Part shown: one piece after another, positions 51,264 through 61,339 of the stretch
Position numbering within the stretch: position 1 is the stretch's first letter
How the letters are laid out: each line of letters starts with the position of its first letter
Assembly: GCF_002918555.1 (NCBI RefSeq)
Contig: NZ_PQMB01000007.1
Coordinates: forward strand, 108,723 to 172,722
Reading direction: 5' to 3'
Length of the DNA: 64,000 nucleotides
From: Citrobacter amalonaticus
GTDB taxonomy: Bacteria > Pseudomonadota > Gammaproteobacteria > Enterobacterales > Enterobacteriaceae
Notes under the pieces: generated by a model
What the model was told of the DNA's origin: nothing
Databases searched by the model: none
The model's input: only the letters and a program-made list of their open reading frames with translations
Program-made: the position numbers and the translations under genes

Positions 51264-51560
51264 ATGTTCGAACAACGCGTAAATTCTGACGTACTGACCG
51301 TTTCTACCGTTAACTCTCAGGATCAGGTAACCCAAAAACCCCTGCGTGACTCGGTTAAACAGGCACTGAAGAACTATTTTGCTCAACTGAACGGTCAGGA
51401 TGTTAATGACCTCTATGAGCTGGTACTGGCTGAAGTAGAACAGCCCCTGTTGGACATGGTGATGCAATACACCCGTGGTAACCAGACCCGTGCTGCTCTG
51501 ATGATGGGCATCAACCGTGGTACGCTGCGTAAAAAATTGAAAAAATACGGCATGAACTAA
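51264..51560 (+). CDS. fis: DNA-binding protein Fis
   Basis: 98 aa, apparently identical or nearly so to E. coli Fis. N-terminal beta arm, dimer helices, and C-terminal helix-turn-helix ([20 protein letters not shown]). A nucleoid protein that activates rRNA promoters and bends DNA. 25 bp after dusB. Confidence 0.99.
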
Positions 51561-51584
51561 TTTCGATTAGCTAAATGCTTGTTT

Positions 51585-51620
51585 AAAAAGGCGCTACTCG
51601 GCATGGGGAGCGCCTTTTTT
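51585..51620 (+). terminator. fis terminator
   Basis: AAAAAGGCGCT and AGCGCCTTTTTT pair over 11 bp around a 13-nt loop that can extend the stem; ends in six T. Confidence 0.88.
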
Positions 51621-51642
51621 ATACGCATCATAGGGGGTTAGC

Positions 51643-52515
51643 GTGAAGTCCGGATGTGAACCAGCATACTTTGGTGATGAATCGAAGCAGATAATCCATG
51701 GTGACGCGCTGACTGAACTGAAAAAGCTGCCGCCAGAAAGCGTTGACTTAATCTTTGCTGACCCGCCTTATAACATCGGGAAAGATTTCGATGGCATGGT
51801 GGAGTCCTGGGATGAAGAACTTTTTTTGACATGGCTGTTTGAATGTATTGATGAGTGCCACCGCATCCTGAAACAACAAGGTACGATGTACATCATGAAC
51901 AGCACGGAGAACATGCCTTACATCGACCTGAAATGCAGGAAGCTGTTCAGCATCAAAAGCCGTATCGTGTGGTCATACGACAGTTCTGGCGTACAGGCGA
52001 AGAAGTTCTTTGGCTCAATGTATGAGCCCATCCTGATGATGGTGAAAGATCCAAAGAATTACACATTTAACAGCGGTGATATTCTGGTAGAAACCAGGAC
52101 CGGGGCTAAAAGAGCGCTAATCGATTACCGGAAAAACCCGCCGCAACCCTACAACATAAAAAAGGTGCCGGGCAACGTCTGGACGTTTCCTCGTGTTCGC
52201 TATCTGATGGATGAATATGAGAATCACCCTACGCAAAAACCCGAAGCGCTGCTCAAACGGGTGATTCTGGCCTCTTCAAACCCAGGAGATACTGTCTTAG
52301 ACCCTTTTGCCGGAAGCTTTACGACGGGAGCCGTCGCGGTAGATACCGGGCGCAAATTTGTCGGAATTGAAGTCAATGGCGAATACATCAAAATGGGTCT
52401 CAGGAGACTAAGCGTAAGCTCTCATTATTCAGAAAAAGAGCTTGCGAAAGTTAAAAAAAGAAAAACAAAAAATCTCTCAAAATCAGTCAGAAAGGGGGAA
52501 GTAAAATCATTGTAA
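51643..52515 (+). CDS. yhdJ: DNA adenine methyltransferase YhdJ
   Basis: 290 aa, N6-adenine methylase with the DPPY motif at 40-43 and FAGSFTTG SAM motif near residue 228, order typical of beta-class enzymes. E. coli YhdJ methylates the second A of ATGCAT. GTG start at 51643 with GGGGG upstream matches the E. coli N-terminus. No restriction partner is nearby, so it is an orphan methylase. Confidence 0.92.
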   Translation: MKSGCEPAYFGDESKQIIHGDALTELKKLPPESVDLIFADPPYNIGKDFDGMVESWDEELFLTWLFECIDECHRILKQQGTMYIMNSTENMPYIDLKCRKLFSIKSRIVWSYDSSGVQAKKFFGSMYEPILMMVKDPKNYTFNSGDILVETRTGAKRALIDYRKNPPQPYNIKKVPGNVWTFPRVRYLMDEYENHPTQKPEALLKRVILASSNPGDTVLDPFAGSFTTGAVAVDTGRKFVGIEVNGEYIKMGLRRLSVSSHYSEKELAKVKKRKTKNLSKSVRKGEVKSL

Positions 52516-52586
52516 GTCTGCTTTTCAGCCAGCAAAATTCGTGTATATTCCCTGCAGGCTAAGACATGAATACGCAGGATTTGACA

Positions 52587-52751
52587 ATGATTCGTAAGTA
52601 TTGGTGGCTGGTTGCTTTCGCCGCATCCGTTTTCCTTTTTGACGCCTTACTGATGCAGTGGATTGAGCTGATAAGCACAGATGTGGATAAGTGTCGCAAC
52701 ATGAATTCAGTGAATCCGCTGAAGCTGGTGGATTGCGCCGACCTGGATTAA
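52587..52751 (+). CDS. yhdU: Small membrane protein YhdU
   Basis: 54 aa with one hydrophobic segment (about 5-22) followed by a conserved DKCRNMNSVNPLKLVDC stretch. Similar to E. coli YhdU. The ATG at 52587 has AGGA eight bases upstream and matches the homologue; an ATG at 52566 would add seven residues. Function unknown. Confidence 0.85.
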   Translation: MIRKYWWLVAFAASVFLFDALLMQWIELISTDVDKCRNMNSVNPLKLVDCADLD

Positions 52752-52804
52752 TAAGAAGAAATAATAAAGATTATCGATCCGGAGCTATTTTCTCGATGAA
52801 TCAA

Positions 52805-53431
52805 TCACATTTCGTTGCCATCCTTACTAAACATCCGAAATACATTATCCACTAATGCAGGAGCCTGTTTATGGAGATCATAATCAGCAGGATTCATTAA
52901 CCAGTTTTTGACAATGCCACTAAAACTCCCCTGAATTATAATTAACATGACATCTATATCCAGACTGGTTGATATTGCTCCGGAATTCATTCCCCATTGT
53001 AATGCTTCCCGCAGCGCCTGATGATTAAATCCTATTTTTTCGCGTATTTCCTGTTCTGATATCATATCGTTATTAAATTCACACTTATGATATAAAATTT
53101 GCAATAGCGCCCGTTGACGCGGGACTTCAGCGATATATTGTAAGCCAACGATTAATTTCTCACGCATTTGCTGTAACGGATTATCATTCCAGCATCCGAC
53201 CAGTCGATCCTGGATAAGATCGCGCACAGGTGGTTGCTGCAGCCATACTTCATTAAACAACTGCGTCTTATTTTCAAAATGCCAGTAGATAGCGCCACGC
53301 GTGACGTTAGCGGCATCTGCAATGTCATTGAGCGTCGTGTTGCTGACGCCGCGAGAGGCGAACTGGACGATCGCCGTTTCAATTAAATGTTGCCGTGTTT
53401 TGAGCGCATCGGCTTTTGTTTTCTTCGCCAT
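52805..53431 (-). CDS. acrS: TetR-family repressor AcrS (EnvR)
   Basis: 208 aa. N-terminal helix-turn-helix (LNDIADAANVTRGAIYWHF, about 35-53) and helical ligand domain. Slightly shorter at the C-terminus than E. coli AcrS (220 aa). In E. coli it represses acrAB and lies divergent from acrEF, as here. Confidence 0.93.
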   Translation of the reverse strand: MAKKTKADALKTRQHLIETAIVQFASRGVSNTTLNDIADAANVTRGAIYWHFENKTQLFNEVWLQQPPVRDLIQDRLVGCWNDNPLQQMREKLIVGLQYIAEVPRQRALLQILYHKCEFNNDMISEQEIREKIGFNHQALREALQWGMNSGAISTSLDIDVMLIIIQGSFSGIVKNWLMNPADYDLHKQAPALVDNVFRMFSKDGNEM

Positions 53432-53844
53432 CAGTTATCGTGTCAGGTACAGAGGAAAAAAAATAAAAACTTCAGGTGTTTTTATCGTGGCAAAAAAATG
53501 TAACACCAACCCTGATATTAAACGAGCTTTGCGAAAGTTATCCGGCACGAAATATCAAAACATATAATTAATTTTTATGTTAATAAATAATATCATTCAC
53601 AACACGAATGCGTATTTCAAATTATGTTATCCTAATTCCAAAAATTGCTATTTGTGCATTATAAAAAAGCAATGTATTAATCTTTTTTTTGCTTTTACGT
53701 GCCGTACATCTCGCCATTAAATAAGTATTGCTTACATCCCGACCTAATAATTTGTAGGATAGCCCACTGTTATTTTTCTTTGTGTACGTTAACTCCCTAC
53801 CGTCATCCGGTAAATAACGAGATTTCGGTTTTTAAGGAATAGCA
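53432..53844. other. 413-bp AT-rich divergent region between acrS and acrE
   Basis: No gene is supported. The DNA is markedly AT-rich with many A/T runs (for example 53570-53700), which suits H-NS silencing as known for acrEF in E. coli. I see no clear symmetrical operator. Confidence 0.55.
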
Positions 53845-55008
53845 ATGTCGAAACATGCCAGGTTTTCACTCCTGCCCTCATTCATCATCATCTCCGCTGC
53901 GTTCCTCACCGGCTGTGACGACCAGGGAGATAAACAGTCTCATGCCGTTGAGCCACAGGTTACCGTACATGTGGTCGAGTCTGCGCCGTTAGCCGTGACG
54001 ACCGAACTCCCGGGACGGACAAGTGCTTTCCGCATTGCAGAGGTTCGACCTCAGGTCAGTGGTATCGTTCTTAAAAGAAATTTCATCGAAGGCAGCGATG
54101 TTGAAGCAGGTCAGTCGCTTTATCAGATCGATCCCGCAACCTACCAGGCCGACTACGACAGCGCCAAAGGCGAACTGGCAAAGAGTGAAGCGGCGGCAGC
54201 TATCGCACATTTAACGGTAAAACGTTATGTCCCGCTGGTGGGCACAAAATACATCAGTCAACAGGAATACGATCAGGCAATTGCTGATGCCCGCCAGGCC
54301 GATGCCTCCGTTATCGCGGCAAAAGCGGCGGTCGAAAGCGCGCGTATCAACCTGGCCTACACCAAAGTGACATCGCCCATTAGCGGACGTATCGGTAAAT
54401 CTAACGTCACCGAAGGTGCACTGGTGACCAATGGTCAGGCGACTGAGCTGACAACGGTTCAACAGCTTGATCCTATTTATGTTGATGTAACCCAATCCAG
54501 CAGTGACTTTATGCGCCTCAAACAGGCTGTTGAACAGGGGAGCCTGCATAAAGACAGCGCTACCAGCTCCGTCGAACTGGTAATGGAGAACGGAAAAACG
54601 TATCCGCTGAAAGGTGCGTTGCAGTTCTCTGATGTCACCGTTGATGAAAGCACAGGGTCGATCACGCTCAGGGCCGTATTCCCGAACCCTCAGCATACGC
54701 TTCTGCCAGGGATGTTTGTTCGCGCACGCATTGATGAAGGTGTTCAGCCCGACGCCATTCTCGTACCACAACAGGGAGTAACGCGTACACCGCGCGGCGA
54801 TGCAACGGTGATGGTTGTCAATGACAAGAGTCAGGTCGAGGCTCGCCCCGTCGTTGCTACTCAGGCGCTAGGCGATAAGTGGTTAATCAGCGAGGGCTTA
54901 CAGCCTGGCGATAAGGTTATCGTCAGCGGATTGCAGAAAGCGCATCCCGGCGTACAGGTTAAAGCAACCACCGATACCGAAACTCCAGCCGCAAAAACTG
55001 CGCAATAA
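53845..55008 (+). CDS. acrE: Multidrug efflux membrane-fusion lipoprotein AcrE
   Basis: 387 aa. Signal peptide with lipobox LTGC (cysteine about residue 24), then lipoyl, hairpin and beta-barrel domains of the RND adaptor family (AcrA paralog). It connects AcrF to TolC. 11 bp before acrF. Confidence 0.95.
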   Translation: MSKHARFSLLPSFIIISAAFLTGCDDQGDKQSHAVEPQVTVHVVESAPLAVTTELPGRTSAFRIAEVRPQVSGIVLKRNFIEGSDVEAGQSLYQIDPATYQADYDSAKGELAKSEAAAAIAHLTVKRYVPLVGTKYISQQEYDQAIADARQADASVIAAKAAVESARINLAYTKVTSPISGRIGKSNVTEGALVTNGQATELTTVQQLDPIYVDVTQSSSDFMRLKQAVEQGSLHKDSATSSVELVMENGKTYPLKGALQFSDVTVDESTGSITLRAVFPNPQHTLLPGMFVRARIDEGVQPDAILVPQQGVTRTPRGDATVMVVNDKSQVEARPVVATQALGDKWLISEGLQPGDKVIVSGLQKAHPGVQVKATTDTETPAAKTAQ

Positions 55009-55019
55009 GGTAACCGGAC

Positions 55020-58000
55020 ATGGCTAACTTTTTTATCAATCGCCCTATTTTTGCCTGGGTTCTGGCCATCATTCTGATGATGGCAGGGGCTCTGGCAATC
55101 ATGCAACTGCCCGTTGCACAGTATCCGACCATTGCGCCTCCGGCCGTCGCAATCTCCGCCAACTATCCAGGCGCGGATGCACAGACGGTACAGGATACGG
55201 TTACGCAGGTTATCGAACAGAACATGAACGGTATCGATAACCTGATGTATATGTCCTCCACCAGCGATTCCTCCGGGAGCGTCACCATTACTCTGACTTT
55301 CGAGTCGGGTACTGACCCGGATATCGCACAGGTTCAGGTGCAAAACAAATTACAGTTAGCGATGCCGTTACTGCCTCAGGAAGTACAGCAGCAGGGGATC
55401 AGCGTCGAGAAATCCAGCAGCGGTTTCCTGATGGTGGCGGGTTTTGTCTCCGATAATAACAATCTGACGCAGGATGATATTTCCGACTATGTGGCGTCTA
55501 ACGTTAAAGATACAATAAGCCGAACAGCCGGTGTCGGCGATGTCCAGATGTTTGGTGCACAGTACGCAATGCGCATCTGGCTCGACAGCAACGCAATGAA
55601 CAAATATCAGTTGACCCCGCTGGACGTTATCAATCAACTGAGAACGCAAAACAATCAGATTGCCGCAGGCCAGTTGGGAGGCGCACCATCCGTCCAGGGT
55701 CAGCAACTTAATGCCTCCATTATTGCTCAGACACGCCTGAGAACGCCGGAAGAGTTTGGCCGCATAACGCTGAAGGTGAGCCAAAATGGCTCGATGGTTC
55801 ACCTCAGAGATGTAGCCCGCATCGAACTCGGCGGCGAAAACTATAACATGGTGACGAAAATTAATGGTCAGCCCGCAACAGGTCTGGGCATTAAGCTGGC
55901 GACCGGTGCAAACGCGCTGGATACTGCCGCAGGCGTCAAAGCAAAGCTGGCTGAGTTACAACCTTTCTTCCCGCAAGGTTTGCAAGTGGTTTACCCCTAT
56001 GACACCACACCATTTGTAAAAATCTCGATTAACGAGGTGGTGAAAACGCTGTTTGAAGCCATCATCCTCGTGTTCCTGGTGATGTACCTGTTCCTGCAAA
56101 ATCTGCGCGCCACGCTGATTCCAACTATCGCAGTGCCTGTCGTACTGTTGGGAACATTCGCGATCCTCGCCGCATTCGGATTCTCCATCAACACGCTAAC
56201 GATGTTTGGAATGGTGCTGGCCATCGGCCTGCTGGTCGATGACGCCATCGTGGTAGTAGAAAACGTCGAACGCGTCATGGCGGAAGAGAAACTGCCGCCC
56301 AAAGAGGCGACGCAGAAATCCATGGTCCAGATCCAGGGCGCGCTGGTCGGGATCGCGATGGTGCTCTCGGCGGTATTTATCCCCATGGCGTTCTTTGGCG
56401 GCTCGACCGGCGCCATTTACCGCCAGTTCTCTCTGACCATTGTTTCAGCAATGGCGCTTTCTGTTCTGGTCGCCCTCATTCTGACGCCAGCGCTTTGCGC
56501 GACGCTGCTAAAACCCGTTCCTGCCGGGCATGATGAAAAGAAAGGCGGTATTTTCGGATGGTTTAACGCCCTGTTCGATAAAAGCGTCGGGCATTACAGC
56601 AATAGCATCAGCGGTATTCTGCGCAAAACCGGACGCTACTTGTTGCTATATGTTCTTATCGTCGGCGGAATGGCTGTTCTGTTTTTACGCCTCCCCACCT
56701 CCTTCTTGCCCGATGAGGATCAGGGGGTCTTTATGACAATGGTGCAACTTCCTGCCGGTGCAACACAGACGCGCACACAGCAGGTGCTGGATCAGATTCA
56801 GAATTACTACCTGAACCAGGAAAAAGCTAACGTAAAATCGGTATTCACCGTTAATGGCTTCAGCTTTAGCGGCCAGGGACAGAACTCCGGTATCGTCTTT
56901 ATTAGCCTCAAACCATGGGAAGAACGTTCGGGCGATGAAAACGGCGTGACGGCTATCGTCGAACGTGCGACCAGGGCGTTCAGCCAGATCAAAGATGGAC
57001 TGGTGTTCCCGTTCAACATGCCTGCCATTCTTGAACTGGGTACCGCGACCGGCTTTGATTTTCAGTTAATTGATCAGGCTAACCTCGGTCATACAGAACT
57101 GACGAAAGCCCGGAACCAGCTGTTGGGTATGGTGAGAGAACATCCGGACCTACTGGTGCGTGTGCGCCCTAACGGTCTGGAAGATACTCCGCAATTTAAG
57201 CTGGATATTGATCAGGAAAAAGCCCAGGCGTTAGGCGTAAGTCTGTCGGATATAAACCAAACGATTTCCACGGCCCTTGGCGGCACCTATGTGAACGATT
57301 TTATCGATCATGGCCGGGTGAAAAAGGTATACGTTCAGGCTGACGCGCCGTTCCGTATGTTACCCAACGACATCAACAATCTCTACGTACGTAGTGGGAA
57401 TGGTGAAATGGTGCCATTCTCTGCGTTCAGTTCGTCGCACTGGATTTATGGTTCGCCGCGTCTGGAACGTTACAACGGCATGCCCTCAATGGAAATACTG
57501 GGAGAGGCCGCACCGGGTCGTAGCACCGGTGAAGCCATGACGCTAATGGAAAACCTGGCGGCACAACTGCCAGCTGGTATCGGCTATGACTGGACGGGGA
57601 TGTCATATCAGGAACGGCTCTCCGGCAATCAGGCACCTGCGTTATACGCTATTTCGTTAATCGTCGTATTCCTGTGTCTCGCCGCATTGTATGAGAGCTG
57701 GTCTGTTCCATTTTCTGTCATGTTGGTTGTACCGCTCGGCGTGGTCGGTGCGCTTCTGGCCGCATCCATACGCGGTCTGAATAACGACGTTTACTTCCAG
57801 GTAGGTCTGCTGACTACCATCGGTCTTTCCGCCAAAAATGCCATCCTGATCGTGGAGTTTGCCAAAGATCTGATGGAGAAAGAAGGCAAAGGGTTAATTG
57901 AAGCCACCCTTGAAGCTTCTCGTATGCGTCTTCGCCCTATTCTGATGACCTCGCTGGCCTTTATTCTGGGGGTAATGCCGTTGGTTATCAGTCGTGGCGC

Positions 58001-58133
58001 AGGTAGCGGCGCGCAAAACGCAGTGGGTACCGGAGTTATGGGGGGAATGCTGACAGCAACACTGCTAGCTATCTTCTTTGTTCCGGTCTTCTTCGTTGTC
58101 GTCAGACGTCGATTTAACCGACGTCAGGACTAA
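55020..58133 (+). CDS. acrF: Multidrug efflux RND transporter AcrF
   Basis: 1,037 aa, RND family with 12 membrane helices and two large periplasmic loops. The proton-relay aspartates appear in [17 protein letters not shown] (about 405-410). Paralogous to AcrB; expels dyes, detergents and antibiotics with AcrE and TolC, usually silent in wild-type cells. Confidence 0.97.
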   Translation: MANFFINRPIFAWVLAIILMMAGALAIMQLPVAQYPTIAPPAVAISANYPGADAQTVQDTVTQVIEQNMNGIDNLMYMSSTSDSSGSVTITLTFESGTDPDIAQVQVQNKLQLAMPLLPQEVQQQGISVEKSSSGFLMVAGFVSDNNNLTQDDISDYVASNVKDTISRTAGVGDVQMFGAQYAMRIWLDSNAMNKYQLTPLDVINQLRTQNNQIAAGQLGGAPSVQGQQLNASIIAQTRLRTPEEFGRITLKVSQNGSMVHLRDVARIELGGENYNMVTKINGQPATGLGIKLATGANALDTAAGVKAKLAELQPFFPQGLQVVYPYDTTPFVKISINEVVKTLFEAIILVFLVMYLFLQNLRATLIPTIAVPVVLLGTFAILAAFGFSINTLTMFGMVLAIGLLVDDAIVVVENVERVMAEEKLPPKEATQKSMVQIQGALVGIAMVLSAVFIPMAFFGGSTGAIYRQFSLTIVSAMALSVLVALILTPALCATLLKPVPAGHDEKKGGIFGWFNALFDKSVGHYSNSISGILRKTGRYLLLYVLIVGGMAVLFLRLPTSFLPDEDQGVFMTMVQLPAGATQTRTQQVLDQIQNYYLNQEKANVKSVFTVNGFSFSGQGQNSGIVFISLKPWEERSGDENGVTAIVERATRAFSQIKDGLVFPFNMPAILELGTATGFDFQLIDQANLGHTELTKARNQLLGMVREHPDLLVRVRPNGLEDTPQFKLDIDQEKAQALGVSLSDINQTISTALGGTYVNDFIDHGRVKKVYVQADAPFRMLPNDINNLYVRSGNGEMVPFSAFSSSHWIYGSPRLERYNGMPSMEILGEAAPGRSTGEAMTLMENLAAQLPAGIGYDWTGMSYQERLSGNQAPALYAISLIVVFLCLAALYESWSVPFSVMLVVPLGVVGALLAASIRGLNNDVYFQVGLLTTIGLSAKNAILIVEFAKDLMEKEGKGLIEATLEASRMRLRPILMTSLAFILGVMPLVISRGAGSGAQNAVGTGVMGGMLTATLLAIFFVPVFFVVVRRRFNRRQD

Positions 58134-58145
58134 AAATTAAAAATC

Positions 58146-58169
58146 AGACGCCTTCGGGCGTCTTTTTTT
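58146..58169 (+). terminator. acrF terminator
   Basis: AGACGCC-TTCG-GGCGTCT, a 7-bp stem with the very stable TTCG tetraloop, followed by seven or more T. Confidence 0.92.
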
Positions 58170-58389
58170 ACATAGCAACGGCCTTAATTATTAATAACAT
58201 AGTCACGCCAGGCATCCCGGGTATTCTTTCTTACGTTCACTTTCTCCATTATTTTTACAATTCACATGAATTGAGATTATTCCACATGTATGTCTTTTTT
58301 TAAGTGGTGGTAAAATAAACGCTGGGTTCGCAACAAGTCTGGCATTTGCTCAGCTGGATTTGGCGAAACGCTTATTTTGAGGTAACACC

Positions 58390-58611
58390 ATGAAAAGATT
58401 AATTTCAGTTGCACTGCTCACCGCATTGCTGGTGGGTTGTGCACACGATTCACCTTGCGTGCCTGTTTATGACGATCAGGGTCGACTGGTTCACACAAAT
58501 ACCTGCATGAAAGGTACCACTCAGGATAACTGGGAAACGGCTGGCGCGATTGCGGGTGGCGCTGCGGCACTTGCTGGCCTGACGTTGGGGATCGTTGCAT
58601 TGACCAAATAA
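58390..58611 (+). CDS. yhdV: Small lipoprotein YhdV
   Basis: 73 aa with a lipobox LVGC (cysteine about residue 18) and a glycine-rich hydrophobic C-terminal segment (about 52-70). Nearly identical to E. coli YhdV. Function unknown. A hairpin follows. Confidence 0.93.
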   Translation: MKRLISVALLTALLVGCAHDSPCVPVYDDQGRLVHTNTCMKGTTQDNWETAGAIAGGAAALAGLTLGIVALTK

Positions 58612-58616
58612 CATCA

Positions 58617-58645
58617 TTCAGAGTGCGGCATCGTCGCACTCTGAA
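58617..58645 (+). terminator. Hairpin after yhdV
   Basis: TTCAGAGTGCG and CGCACTCTGAA form an 11-bp perfect stem with a 7-nt loop; no strong T run. Confidence 0.7.
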
Positions 58646-58840
58646 TCAGATATATTGTTGATAAGACAAACGGTTGGGAAATACCGTTCTCTTTTAGAAT
58701 TAAAAGATAGATTTTAAGCACCTTTTTTCTCGAAAAACCTGGCGATATTCTTTCTACGGAATCTCTTTCGTATTACTCACGCTGTCGATATTCACGCCCG
58801 CAACGGTTATTCAACACATTTCCTGCTCAATAAAATATTT
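58646..58840. other. AT-rich spacer before the yhdW control region
   Basis: Part of a 442-bp gene-free stretch between yhdV and yhdW. No gene, repeat or terminator is seen here; A/T runs could assist DNA bending between the enhancer and the sigma-54 promoter that follow. Confidence 0.4.
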
Positions 58841-58856
58841 TGCTCCAAAATGTGGC
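58841..58856 (+). promoter_or_regulatory. Candidate NtrC enhancer site
   Basis: TGCTCCAAAATGTGGC keeps 9 of 12 defined bases of the NtrC consensus TGCACC-N4-TGGTGC. It is centred about 125 bp upstream of the expected sigma-54 start, a normal enhancer distance. By eye only. Confidence 0.45.
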
Positions 58857-58948
58857 TTACGTTTCAATTTCGCCCCATTTAGGGGCGCTGCATTTATTTT
58901 TTCCTGTCTACACTCTGCTTATTGCGTCGAACTTCCGTACGCAAAAAC

Positions 58949-58964
58949 TGGCACTACCTTTGCT
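58949..58964 (+). promoter_or_regulatory. Sigma-54 promoter of yhdWXYZ
   Basis: TGGCACTACCTTTGCT matches the sigma-54 consensus TGGCAC-N5-TTGCW at all defined bases, with GG and GC exactly 10 bp apart. The start would be near 58974, about 80 bp before yhdW. Ntr control of yhdWXYZ is reported in E. coli. Confidence 0.85.
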
Positions 58965-59053
58965 TAAACGAGTATGGCCCTGGCCACAGGCAGGTAAAAG
59001 ACGTTCTCTGAACAACTTTCTATAACGATAATTTTCGCCACACAGGATGCATT

Positions 59054-60079
59054 ATGAAAAAGATGATGATCGCCACACTGGCAACAGCCAGTGTGCTGCT
59101 TGCTGTTGCAAATCAGGCACATGCTGGCGCAACGCTGGATGCCGTTAAGAAAAAAGGGTTTGTACAATGTGGTATCAGCGATGGTTTGCCGGGTTTTTCT
59201 TACGCGGATGCAGACGGTAAATTCTCAGGCATTGATGTGGATGTTTGTCGTGGCGTCGCCGCTGCCGTATTAGGTGATGATACAAAAGTAAAATATACCC
59301 CGCTTACTGCTAAGGAACGCTTTACTGCCCTCCAGTCCGGCGAAGTTGATTTACTCTCCCGGAATACCACCTGGACCTCCTCTCGCGATGCCGGGATGGG
59401 CATGTCTTTTACAGGTGTAACCTATTACGATGGCATTGGTTTTCTTACCCACAATAAAGCGGGTCTCAAGAGTGCCAAAGAACTGGACGGCGCTACCGTG
59501 TGCATTCAGGCGGGAACCGATACAGAACTTAATGTGGCCGATTACTTTAAGGCCAATAAGATGAAATATACCCCGGTTACTTTTGACCGCTCAGATGAAT
59601 CAGCCAAAGCACTTGAGTCTGGTCGTTGCGATACGCTGGCTTCCGACCAGTCTCAGCTGTACGCCCTGCGAATCAAGCTGAGTAATCCTGCGGAGTGGAT
59701 TGTCCTGCCAGAAGTTATTTCTAAAGAACCGCTGGGACCAGTGGTACGCCGCGGTGACGATGAGTGGTTCTCCATTGTTCGCTGGACGCTGTTCGCCATG
59801 CTGAATGCGGAAGAAATGGGTGTTAACTCGAAGAACGTGGATGAGAAGGCTGCTAATCCAGCAACGCCGGACATGGCGCATCTACTGGGAAAAGAGGGGG
59901 ATTACGGTAAAGATCTGAAGCTTGATAACAAATGGGCGTACAACATTATTAAGCAGGTCGGTAACTATTCGGAGATCTTTGAACGCAATGTCGGATCGGA
60001 AAGTCCGCTGAAGATCAAACGTGGTCAGAACAATCTCTGGAATAACGGCGGTATCCAATACGCACCACCTGTGCGTTAA
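59054..60079 (+). CDS. yhdW: Periplasmic amino-acid-binding protein of ABC transporter
   Basis: 341 aa. Signal peptide of about 24 residues ending AHA, then a family-3 solute-binding domain close to AapJ (general L-amino acid binding). The frame is complete, unlike E. coli K-12 where yhdW is annotated as a pseudogene. First gene of yhdWXYZ behind a sigma-54 promoter. Confidence 0.94.
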   Translation: MKKMMIATLATASVLLAVANQAHAGATLDAVKKKGFVQCGISDGLPGFSYADADGKFSGIDVDVCRGVAAAVLGDDTKVKYTPLTAKERFTALQSGEVDLLSRNTTWTSSRDAGMGMSFTGVTYYDGIGFLTHNKAGLKSAKELDGATVCIQAGTDTELNVADYFKANKMKYTPVTFDRSDESAKALESGRCDTLASDQSQLYALRIKLSNPAEWIVLPEVISKEPLGPVVRRGDDEWFSIVRWTLFAMLNAEEMGVNSKNVDEKAANPATPDMAHLLGKEGDYGKDLKLDNKWAYNIIKQVGNYSEIFERNVGSESPLKIKRGQNNLWNNGGIQYAPPVR

Positions 60080-60097
60080 ACCGCTGTGATGTAACGG

Positions 60098-60115
60098 ACG
60101 CCGCTACAGCGGCGT
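60098..60115 (+). other. Intercistronic hairpin between yhdW and yhdX
   Basis: ACGCCGCT and AGCGGCGT form a short GC-rich stem in the 69-bp gap, without a T run. Such hairpins after binding-protein genes often stabilise the upstream message, giving more binding protein than permease. Confidence 0.55.
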
Positions 60116-60148
60116 TCAGTCCGGAGTTATGGTTACCGAGGTTTTCTT

Positions 60149-61330
60149 ATGTTCCATAATCGCTCAACTGTAAAAGGAACGCTCTCCTTTTCTAACCCTG
60201 CGATCCGCGCCTGGCTATTTCAGCTCCTCGCCGTTATTGCGGTTGCCAGTATTATTATCTACTTAATTCATAACACCGTTAATAACCTGAGCAACCGTGG
60301 CATTACTTCAGGTTTTGCTTTTCTCGATCGCAGCGCCGGATTTGGTATTGTCCAGCATTTAATTGACTACGAACAAGGAGACACCTATGGTCGCGTCTTT
60401 TTGGTCGGCTTACTCAATACGCTGCTGGTCTCTGCGTTGTGCATTGTTTTTGCCTCTTTCATCGGCTTTTTTCTTGGGTTAGCACGCCTGTCTGATAACT
60501 GGCTTCTGCGAAAACTGTCCACGGTCTATGTTGAAACGTTCCGCAATATCCCACCTCTCCTGCAAATTTTCTTCTGGTACTTTGCCGTGTTACGTAATCT
60601 GCCAGGCCCGCGACAGGCGGTGAGTGCGCTCGATGTGGTCTTTCTCAGTAACCGGGGGCTTTATATTCCTGCTCCGCAGATGGGAGAGGGAATGCCTGAA
60701 CTAGCGGGAGCCGTCGTTATTGCGATTGCCATATCCGTTGGGCTTTTTCGCTTTAATAAAATCCATCAGGCAAAAACGGGACAGCTACGCAAAACCTGGC
60801 CTGCCGCAGTGGGGCTTCTCATATTACTCCCTTTGTTGGCACACTGGTTTTTTGGTGCCGCAGTGCACTGGGATGTACCAGAGCTAAGGGGCTTCAACTT
60901 TCGCGGTGGTATGGCGCTGATCCCCGAACTGGCAGCGCTGACGCTCGCGCTCTCTGTTTATACCTCTGCATTTATTGCTGAAATCATTCGCGCAGGAATT
61001 CAGGCCGTACCTTATGGCCAACATGAAGCAGCACGATCGCTGGGATTACCGAATACGGTGACGCTACGTCAGGTCATCATTCCTCAGGCGCTACGGATCA
61101 TTATTCCCCCGCTAACCAGCCAGTATCTCAACATTGTGAAGAACTCGTCGCTTGCCGCTGCAATTGGCTATCCGGATATGGTTTCTCTGTTTGCCGGTAC
61201 CGTACTTAATCAGACAGGTCAGGCCATTGAAACTATTGCTATCACTATGTCGGTCTACCTGATCATCAGTCTGAGCATTTCACTGCTGATGAATATCTAC
61301 AACCGTCGGATTGCACTGATCGAGCGCTAA
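60149..61330 (+). CDS. yhdX: Amino-acid ABC transporter permease YhdX
   Basis: 393 aa, AapQ-like permease with about eight membrane helices; the ATPase-contact loop EAARSLGLPN...IIPQALR lies near residue 292. Pairs with YhdY in the inner membrane. Confidence 0.95.
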   Translation: MFHNRSTVKGTLSFSNPAIRAWLFQLLAVIAVASIIIYLIHNTVNNLSNRGITSGFAFLDRSAGFGIVQHLIDYEQGDTYGRVFLVGLLNTLLVSALCIVFASFIGFFLGLARLSDNWLLRKLSTVYVETFRNIPPLLQIFFWYFAVLRNLPGPRQAVSALDVVFLSNRGLYIPAPQMGEGMPELAGAVVIAIAISVGLFRFNKIHQAKTGQLRKTWPAAVGLLILLPLLAHWFFGAAVHWDVPELRGFNFRGGMALIPELAALTLALSVYTSAFIAEIIRAGIQAVPYGQHEAARSLGLPNTVTLRQVIIPQALRIIIPPLTSQYLNIVKNSSLAAAIGYPDMVSLFAGTVLNQTGQAIETIAITMSVYLIISLSISLLMNIYNRRIALIER

Positions 61331-61339
61331 GGAACTATG

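Noticed and set aside
58840..59025. 61-codon open frame upstream of yhdW
   Set aside because: It covers the sigma-54 promoter and candidate NtrC site and has no convincing ribosome site.
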